From Lentisphaeria bacterium (GTDB taxonomy: Bacteria; Verrucomicrobiota; Lentisphaeria; Oligosphaerales; Oligosphaeraceae), in contig JAEEXV010000420.1 in the NCBI GenBank assembly GCA_016287975.1, positions 1-29,292 on the forward strand: DNA of 29,292 nt, given 5' to 3'. Position numbers and translations under genes: made by a program. The notes beneath the pieces were generated by a model. It saw nothing but the letters and a program-made list of their open reading frames with translations. It did not search any database and had not been told where the DNA came from. Positions 23,935 through 29,292 of the stretch are shown here, piece after piece. The number at the start of each line of letters is the position of its first letter. Within the stretch, counting starts at the first letter, position 1.

Positions 23935-25980
23935 ATGGATCTGGAAAATGTGTTTCAAAAGTTCTCTGCCGACAGAGAGAAACTACAGGGTATCTTCTGT
24001 CGTGCGCAAGAACTACTGGCGGCTCTTGACTTGAAATCTGAAGCGGGTGCGCTGAAGGACAATCAGGAGCGCCTTTCGAGTGATGCATTCAAGGTTTTGG
24101 TGGTTGGCGAGTTCAAGCGGGGGAAAAGCACCTTCATCAATGCGTTGCTGGGAGAGGAGGTTCTTCCCGCCTACTCGATTCCATGCACTGCCGTGATCAA
24201 TGAAATCAAATACTCCGAGGAGAAGAAAGCCGTTTTGCATTTTTCCAATCCTCTTCCGAAATCCTTGCCCGCGTTGGCAAAAGACGTCCAGGAGCATATC
24301 AAGAAATATAAAGGGAAGGCATCGGTTCCGCCGATGGACATCCCAGTCGACCGGATTGAGGAATTTGTGGTCATTCCCGATCCAGGCAAAGACCAGGCCG
24401 AATCCATTGCGGAATCTCCATTCAGCCTAGTGGAGATCTTCTGGCCCATTGATCTTTGCAAAAACCGTGTGGAAATCATCGATTCTCCTGGACTGAATGA
24501 ACATGGCACTCGGACAAAAGTCACAACGAACTACTTGTCGCAGGCAGATGCGGTCATCTTTGTCTTGTCATGCAGCGCGCTTGCGTCTCAATCCGAACTG
24601 CAGGTCATCAACGATTCGATCATTGCCAGTGGCCATGAGGAAATTTTCTTTGTCTGCAACCGTTTTGATGAAGTTCGCGAAAGAGAACGCCCAAAACTCA
24701 TGGAGTATGCGAAGGACCGTTTGATGGATAAGACCTCATTAGGCGCCAATGGGATTCACTTTCTTTCGGCTTTGAATGCCCTGGATGCCAAAATAGAGCA
24801 TGATGAGACGGCCTTGGGAAAATCTGGTTTCCCCGAACTGGAAAAGGATCTGGTTTCCTTCCTTGTAAATGACCGGGGGCACTTAAAACTCCGTCGTCCG
24901 GCCAGCGCATTGAAACGTCAGATCCGCAAAATTGTACGAGAGGTTATTCCGATGCAGAAAGGAATGCTAAAGAATAATCTCAATGATGTGATGAAACAGT
25001 ACGAGGAAGAGAAGCCAAAACTTGAAGAGGCCGAGCGAAAGCGGCTCCTCCTTCGGGAAAAAATCCTCAATCAGTCAACCCGGATTCGGGAATATGTTCG
25101 TCGCGAAGTCAAGAGCTTCATTTCTTCGCTTTCGAAAGAGATCCCTGATTTAGTTAATCAATACAAAGCTGAATCGAAGATCACTTTTTTGTCTTTGACA
25201 AATACGAAGAAGCAATGCGAAAATCTTTCAAAAGAGTTGTTGACCCTTTTGGAAGCAGACATTTCCAAACGGCAGCAGGAATGGTCTCATTCTGTCCTGA
25301 TGCCTAATCTTGAAGATCAGATCAAGGCCATCTATGACAGCTCGCAAATTGACTTGGTTGCCTTTTTGAATATCATTGATGAAATCCATGCGGGGCTATC
25401 TGCTGGGGAGGTCACTTCCGATCAACGAGATGTCCCTGCCTGGGAGCGCATTACTGCGGCTGGCGCGGGATTCCTTTTCCTCTCTCACGGTTCTGTAATA
25501 CAGGCTGGGCAGGATGGTTTCAAAGGTCTTGCGAAGTCCATTATTCCTCAAATAGGAGTTGCTTTTTTGATGGGATTACTTGGTCTTACAAATCCCTTGA
25601 TTTTCATTCCGATGCTTTTTGCTACGGGTGGTCTTTCTGCATTTTTCAGTAATAAAAAATGTGAGGAGAAACTTAGAAGCACTCTTGGGCAAAAAGTCAA
25701 GGAAAAGATGCTTGAGTCCGCTGATTCAACAGCAGAAGAGGCGGTTGACAAAATTGGTCAAGCATTGGATGGTATTTTGGAGCAGTTTGATGCAGGCATG
25801 ATGGGCGAAATTGGGTCGATCAAGGCCAATGTCGAGAAGATTCTTCAACTCAAAAAAGAGGGTGAGCAAAAGGTTCAGGAACATGAACAATTGCTACAGA
25901 TGCAACAGAAAACGGCTGAGGCAATTGTTGATGACCTGGAAGAGTTCATCGATGAACTCGACAATATTCCCAACGGCTGA
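23935..25980 (+). CDS. Dynamin-like GTPase 3
   Basis: A 681-residue protein; AAAGGAGA precedes the ATG at suitable distance. Motifs are G1 GEFKRGKST (58-66), G2 Thr85 (IPCTAVI), G3 DSPGLNE (from 183) and G4 NRFD (242-245; Arg replaces the usual Lys). A long helical, coiled-coil-rich region follows (about 320-500), then hydrophobic stretches around 505-520 and 535-572 (GVAFLMGLLGLTNPLIFIPM) for membrane insertion, and a final charged coiled coil (about 575-675). This resembles widely distributed bacterial dynamin-family proteins. It is not a close copy of the other two, so the operon was not made by simple recent gene duplication. It is the last gene of the operon and is followed by an intrinsic terminator. 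Confidence 0.88.
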   Translation: MDLENVFQKFSADREKLQGIFCRAQELLAALDLKSEAGALKDNQERLSSDAFKVLVVGEFKRGKSTFINALLGEEVLPAYSIPCTAVINEIKYSEEKKAVLHFSNPLPKSLPALAKDVQEHIKKYKGKASVPPMDIPVDRIEEFVVIPDPGKDQAESIAESPFSLVEIFWPIDLCKNRVEIIDSPGLNEHGTRTKVTTNYLSQADAVIFVLSCSALASQSELQVINDSIIASGHEEIFFVCNRFDEVRERERPKLMEYAKDRLMDKTSLGANGIHFLSALNALDAKIEHDETALGKSGFPELEKDLVSFLVNDRGHLKLRRPASALKRQIRKIVREVIPMQKGMLKNNLNDVMKQYEEEKPKLEEAERKRLLLREKILNQSTRIREYVRREVKSFISSLSKEIPDLVNQYKAESKITFLSLTNTKKQCENLSKELLTLLEADISKRQQEWSHSVLMPNLEDQIKAIYDSSQIDLVAFLNIIDEIHAGLSAGEVTSDQRDVPAWERITAAGAGFLFLSHGSVIQAGQDGFKGLAKSIIPQIGVAFLMGLLGLTNPLIFIPMLFATGGLSAFFSNKKCEEKLRSTLGQKVKEKMLESADSTAEEAVDKIGQALDGILEQFDAGMMGEIGSIKANVEKILQLKKEGEQKVQEHEQLLQMQQKTAEAIVDDLEEFIDELDNIPNG

Positions 25981-25987
25981 ATCATTC

Positions 25988-26040
25988 CGAAAGCCTTGTC
26001 TTGGACCAAAAACATTGGGCCGAGACAAGGCTTTTGTTTC
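25988..26040 (+). terminator. Intrinsic terminator of the dynamin operon
   Basis: Eight bases after the stop of dynamin 3 the arms AAAGCCTTGTCT and AGACAAGGCTTT pair, extended by a less regular TGG/CCG end, over a loop of about a dozen bases, followed by TTTTGTTTC. A stem of this length with a T-rich tail is a strong rho-independent terminator and marks the right border of the AT-rich unit. Confidence 0.9.
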
Positions 26041-26178
26041 GGGATAATCCATCCTCCGTGCCCGGAAACGCTGGACATGTGCCAGCGGTCATTCTGCCTG
26101 ACGCTTTTTCTGATGCGGGAAATGCCAATACGGGAGCAATGGACGCACCATTGGTCCTGCTTTTTGGGGGGGGGCGGC

Positions 26179-27783
26179 CTACTTTTGGCGGGCCTCCACC
26201 CGCCTGCATTCGTCGGGGGCTTTCACCTCGCAGCCCTTGCCGGTTTCGTATTCGACGGTGATCGGGCCGTGCGGGGTGGGGTGGACGAGGCGGAAGGCGC
26301 GCACGTCGCCGGGCTTCGGGTCCACGACGAACTCGCGGAAGCCGTTGGCGACGGGGCGCACGCCGCAGAGGCGGCGCGGGATGAGGTTGGCGGGGGCGGC
26401 GCCCCAGGCGTGGTTCCAGTCCTGGTTCGGCTTCACCGCATTGTCCCACGCCTCCATGGTCATGGTCGCGCCCTGGGCGAGCATGTTGAGCCATGAGCGC
26501 GGCCCCTCGGAGCGCATCAAGTCGATGGCGTGCTGCTCGGCGCCGTTGGCGAAGCAGGCGTCCAGCAGGAACTGCGCGCCGTAGACGCTGCAGGCCATGC
26601 CCTTCTGGCGGATGACCTCCAGGAGCGGCGCGGTCTCCTCGGGGGTGGCGACGCCCATTGCCAGCGCGAACATCGCGGTATGGAGGGAGGTGTGGCCGCT
26701 CTTCCAGCTGTCGCGGTAGAGGCCGTCCCTCCAGAAGAGCCGACGGATGTCCGCCAGCGCCAGCGCCGCGCGCGCGCCATAGCCGCCCTGCGGGTCGAGT
26801 TCCGCGAGCGTGCGCAGGGCGTCGTAGTAGAATGCCTGCGCGGTGAAGTTGAACTCGCCGTACTCGTAGTGGTCGCGTTCGTCCCAGGGCCAGTCCACGA
26901 GGAGCTGGTATTCCTGGAGGTCCGTCGTGAGGTACTGCCAGCGCGGGCTGAGTCCGTCCCGTCCGTCGCCGAAGTGCAGCAGTTCGGGGAAGCGGAAGAG
27001 CCCGTCGGGCGAAATCAGGAACGGCATCAGTTTGGAGGGCATCTCGGGGCCCCAGTCGCGCCAGCGCGCGGTGTCGCCTGAATAAAGGAAATAGTCATGG
27101 ACAAGACGCGGGGTCAGCAGCTGGTACTCGACGACGGTGATGGGATAGAACTGGATCAGGAAGTCCAGTGTGCGGCGCGCGACCTCGCAGCCGCCGCCCG
27201 TGCAGTAGGCGCCGAGGGCGTTGATGTAGGCGTCTCCCTCGAAGCACTGCCGTTCGCGCTCGCCGTCCACATAGAGTCCGAAGACGCTGGTGGCCTTCAT
27301 CGTGTATTTGCAGAACTCCCAGACGCGGTTCAGGCGGTCGTCGGAGCATTCGAAGGATGCGGCCTGGTCGTCGAAGGGCGCCCAGAAGGCGTGGCGGGTC
27401 AGTCGCGCCGAGGCCACTGCCCCCCAGACCTCCGCATAGCGGAAGGGCTCGATCTCGCCGCCGCACGCAGGCGGCGTGGGAACCTTGCTGCGCTGGGTGC
27501 CCTGGTACGGCGAGCGGTGCTTCGGGAGGTGCAAGAAGCCGCGGTTCACGCCTGCCTTCAGCGCGATCTTCTCCGTCCTGCAGATGCGGAAGCCGCCTGG
27601 TTCGCGCGCAATGCGCCCGTCGGGGCCCAGCACCTCTCCGACCACGATCTCCACCTCGCCCGGCGCCGTTGCCTCGATGGCGTATTCCAGGCGCCCGAAG
27701 GCGTCCTTCCCGAAGTCCGCGAAGACGCCCCCCCGACGTTCCTGGAGGACCGCCGGGGATTGCTTTTCACACACGATGTCCAT
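26179..27783 (-). CDS. GH78-like alpha-L-rhamnosidase catalytic-domain protein
   Basis: A 534-residue protein with no signal peptide, so probably cytoplasmic. It has an (alpha/alpha)6-barrel-type body. Family-like motifs are YVDGERERQCFEGDAYINAL (from 171), which corresponds to the DxxxRDE acid motif of GH78 in a shorter variant, and MTMEAWDN with Glu444, the likely second carboxylate. WNHAWGAAPANLIPRRLCGVRP follows, typical of the end of the barrel, then a small C-terminal beta domain. It is shorter than usual multi-domain GH78 enzymes (often 900 or more residues) because the N-terminal beta-sandwich domains are mostly missing. It would remove terminal rhamnose or a similar sugar from imported oligosaccharides. 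Twelve bases separate it from the pseudopilin gene upstream, suggesting co-transcription. Confidence 0.82.
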   Translation of the reverse strand: MDIVCEKQSPAVLQERRGGVFADFGKDAFGRLEYAIEATAPGEVEIVVGEVLGPDGRIAREPGGFRICRTEKIALKAGVNRGFLHLPKHRSPYQGTQRSKVPTPPACGGEIEPFRYAEVWGAVASARLTRHAFWAPFDDQAASFECSDDRLNRVWEFCKYTMKATSVFGLYVDGERERQCFEGDAYINALGAYCTGGGCEVARRTLDFLIQFYPITVVEYQLLTPRLVHDYFLYSGDTARWRDWGPEMPSKLMPFLISPDGLFRFPELLHFGDGRDGLSPRWQYLTTDLQEYQLLVDWPWDERDHYEYGEFNFTAQAFYYDALRTLAELDPQGGYGARAALALADIRRLFWRDGLYRDSWKSGHTSLHTAMFALAMGVATPEETAPLLEVIRQKGMACSVYGAQFLLDACFANGAEQHAIDLMRSEGPRSWLNMLAQGATMTMEAWDNAVKPNQDWNHAWGAAPANLIPRRLCGVRPVANGFREFVVDPKPGDVRAFRLVHPTPHGPITVEYETGKGCEVKAPDECRRVEARQK

Positions 27784-27795
27784 TCGTCTCTCGAA

Positions 27796-28590
27796 TCAGT
27801 TGACCGGAGTCAGCGCGAGCGCCTTGGTATCCGGCACGTAGTAGGTCGAGTAGCCCAGTTCGTTCAACTGCGCCACCTTGAAGCCGCGCGCCGATCCGTC
27901 CGCCATCGCCATGTTGCAGAAACCGGAGTGGACGGCATACGGCCCCGCGTAGCTCATGTCCGCATTGCCGGGACGGCTGATAATATAGCCCTGCGAACCG
28001 CCCGGGGAGGCGGCGCAGCAGTAAAGCGAGAACTCGGTGGGGTCGGCGATCTTGGGGATCATGACCGTCCACGACCAGCGCACGTGGGCGCCGTCGCCGT
28101 CGCCGTATCCGCCGATGATGCCGTATTTGGTCTTCCACTTGGCGCACTTGTTGATGCTGCTGCCGTAGCCGTCGCCGCCGGAGACCGCGTTCGGCGCCTG
28201 GGACCAGCAGCGCTGCGCGTAGCCCTGGGAGTATATGTAGCTCGTGGTGATGCTGGGGCAGTAGGTGGGCGTGCCCTTGATCCTGATGTCCGTGGAACTC
28301 GCCCTGCGGCCGTTCGCATAGCCCAGGTGGATGAACCACTGCAGCGGGCGGTAGACGCCGCCCTGGTAGTACAGGTCGCCCATGTAGACGAAGTCGTTGT
28401 AGTCCTGCGCGTAGAGCATCTGGCCCAGGGCCATCTGCTTCAGGTTGCTGGTGCAGGCCGCCGCGCGCGCCTTCTCGCGCGCCTTGGAGAGCGCCGGCAG
28501 GAGCATCGAGGCCAGAATCGCGATGATCGCGATCACCACCAGGAGTTCAATCAATGTGAAGGGATTTCGCCAATTGTTCCGCGTTTTCAT
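27796..28590 (-). CDS. Type IV pseudopilin-like protein with H-x9-DG C-terminal motif
   Basis: A 264-residue protein if started at ATG 28590 ([11 protein letters not shown]); an in-frame ATG at 28602 would add four residues. A short basic leader is followed by the prepilin cleavage and N-methylation segment [19 protein letters not shown] and an [14 protein letters not shown] helix. The C-terminal region contains His, nine residues, then Asp-Gly ([12 protein letters not shown]), the H-x9-DG motif of a large pseudopilin-like family expanded in Lentisphaerae, Verrucomicrobia and Planctomycetes. Such proteins are processed by prepilin peptidase and displayed at the membrane or surface. Many paralogues lie beside glycoside hydrolase or sulfatase genes, as here, and may bind or sense glycans; that role is not established. 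It shares a transcript direction with the rhamnosidase-like gene. Confidence 0.9.
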   Translation of the reverse strand: MKTRNNWRNPFTLIELLVVIAIIAILASMLLPALSKAREKARAAACTSNLKQMALGQMLYAQDYNDFVYMGDLYYQGGVYRPLQWFIHLGYANGRRASSTDIRIKGTPTYCPSITTSYIYSQGYAQRCWSQAPNAVSGGDGYGSSINKCAKWKTKYGIIGGYGDGDGAHVRWSWTVMIPKIADPTEFSLYCCAASPGGSQGYIISRPGNADMSYAGPYAVHSGFCNMAMADGSARGFKVAQLNELGYSTYYVPDTKALALTPVN

Positions 28591-28673
28591 TGCTTCATTC
28601 ATCCTCTGTTGTTGCGGGGGTTCAGGTTCATTGGGATCAAATTTCAAGGCTTGTCCAAATCGCAGCGCTCTTC

Positions 28674-28712
28674 CCAGCCCGAGAACGGGCTGGCACAGAA
28701 TCTTTCGGGCTG
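28674..28712. repeat. AGAA-loop hairpin repeat after the 28715 stop codon
   Basis: An 8-bp perfect stem CCAGCCCG/CGGGCTGG around an AGAA loop (28674-28693) is followed by CACAGAATC and then a second CGGGCTGGG arm that can compete for pairing. The hairpin plus CACAGAA repeats the arrangement at 7376 and 7415. It lies 22 bases beyond the stop of the minus-strand gene at its right. Confidence 0.7.
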
Positions 28713-28714
28713 GG

Positions 28715-29292
28715 TCATTTCGCCGCCAGGCGCAGATGGCGGATGGTCAGGGCGGTGTCTTGCCCGCGTACGGCGAGGCGAAGGTTCGCGCAGTCGCCAG
28801 GATCGCACTTGCCAGTGTAGGCGACCTTGCCCGCGACGGTGATCTCGCACTGCCTTCCCTGGCGGACGATGCGCAGCGGCACGGCCGCGCCAGGCGCGGC
28901 GCGCTGCCAGGTGTGGGTGAGCACCTCGGCGCGGTAGCCAGGCTGGCCGATCACCCAGAAGCCGCCCGATACGACGACGCCCAGGATGGTCTCCCCGTTC
29001 GGCACGCCCAGCTGGAGAGTCACCGCGCCGTCTCCGACGTAGGCGGCCCTCGGGAAGACCAGTTCGGCCGTCAATTCAAAGTCGCCCTGGACGCCTTTCA
29101 CGATGCGGTCGAGGTAGGCCTCCGCCGTCCCCGAGGACGGCCGGTCGAGGCCGTCGATCACGAGCGCATCGCCCTCCTGGCGCACTTTCACCCCAGCGCA
29201 CTCCGACTTGTAGTCGCAGCTCCACTCCGCCGCGCCTGGAGCAGTCTGCCGCGTCCGCGTCGCGGCCGCGCGCAGCAGCACGCCGCCGCCCG
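28715..29292 (-). CDS. Partial probable concanavalin-fold (DUF1080-like) protein
   Basis: The frame is open to the right edge, so the N-terminus is missing; about 190 C-terminal residues are visible. It is beta-rich and resembles the laminin-G/concanavalin-like jelly roll seen in DUF1080 and related sugar-binding or glycosidase-associated domains: [38 protein letters not shown], then [19 protein letters not shown] and the ending [19 protein letters not shown]. That last strand order, with a short 'definition of the ligand-free fibre' type Val-Ala-Gly turn, is common in these folds. No catalytic residues can be assigned. A carbohydrate-related role is inferred from the fold and from the nearby rhamnosidase-like and pseudopilin genes. 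Identification is tentative. Confidence 0.5.
   Translation of the reverse strand, partial: GGGVLLRAAATRTRQTAPGAAEWSCDYKSECAGVKVRQEGDALVIDGLDRPSSGTAEAYLDRIVKGVQGDFELTAELVFPRAAYVGDGAVTLQLGVPNGETILGVVVSGGFWVIGQPGYRAEVLTHTWQRAAPGAAVPLRIVRQGRQCEITVAGKVAYTGKCDPGDCANLRLAVRGQDTALTIRHLRLAAK

Overview
The window is a GC-rich bacterial chromosome segment with one sharply more AT-rich island. The best taxonomic hint is the minus-strand pseudopilin at 27796-28590. It has the long type IV N-methylation segment and the C-terminal H-x9-DG motif that are heavily amplified in Lentisphaerota (Victivallis-like gut bacteria) and related PVC lineages. Its neighbour is an alpha-L-rhamnosidase-like gene, which fits a glycan-degrading gut bacterium. 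This placement is inference; there is no rRNA in the window to confirm it.

Layout, left to right. (1) 1-2039: the 3' part of glutamate synthase large subunit (gltB). (2) 2208-10659: a same-strand export locus with a TolC-like lipoprotein, a cysteine-rich zinc-ribbon protein, an HlyD-type adaptor, two half-size ABC exporters that carry the complementary sequence signature of an asymmetric heterodimer, and an iron-sulfur aldo-keto reductase. The two ABC genes are separated by a repeat-filled spacer. (3) 10847-14574: a lipoprotein made of a dead plus a live tyrosine-phosphatase-like domain, overlapping a sodium:neurotransmitter-symporter-family gene. (4) 14567-16862, minus strand: a MATE transporter and a YebC-family regulator separated by a terminator. 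(5) 16863-18433: about 1.5 kb without a convincing gene, holding a large imperfect palindrome, a direct duplication with a 9-nt minisatellite, a candidate promoter and a long branched stem-loop.

(6) 18434-25980 is the most interesting part: a compact, AT-richer four-gene operon encoding three different dynamin-like GTPases (each with a GTPase core and a C-terminal membrane-insertion segment) and, in second place, a papain/C39-like cysteine peptidase behind four near-identical 34-residue acidic repeats. It starts with a candidate promoter and a roughly 320-nt structured leader and ends in a strong intrinsic terminator. The composition, self-contained organisation and repeat-rich flank suggest horizontal acquisition. 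A membrane-remodelling defence or stress system is the leading hypothesis, but it rests on gene content only.

(7) 26179-29292, minus strand: a rhamnosidase-like glycoside hydrolase just downstream of the pseudopilin gene, then the 3' part of a probable concanavalin-fold protein running off the window. A family of short hairpin repeats with AGAA-type loops lies just after stop codons at 7376, 7415, 10664, 10725 and 28674.
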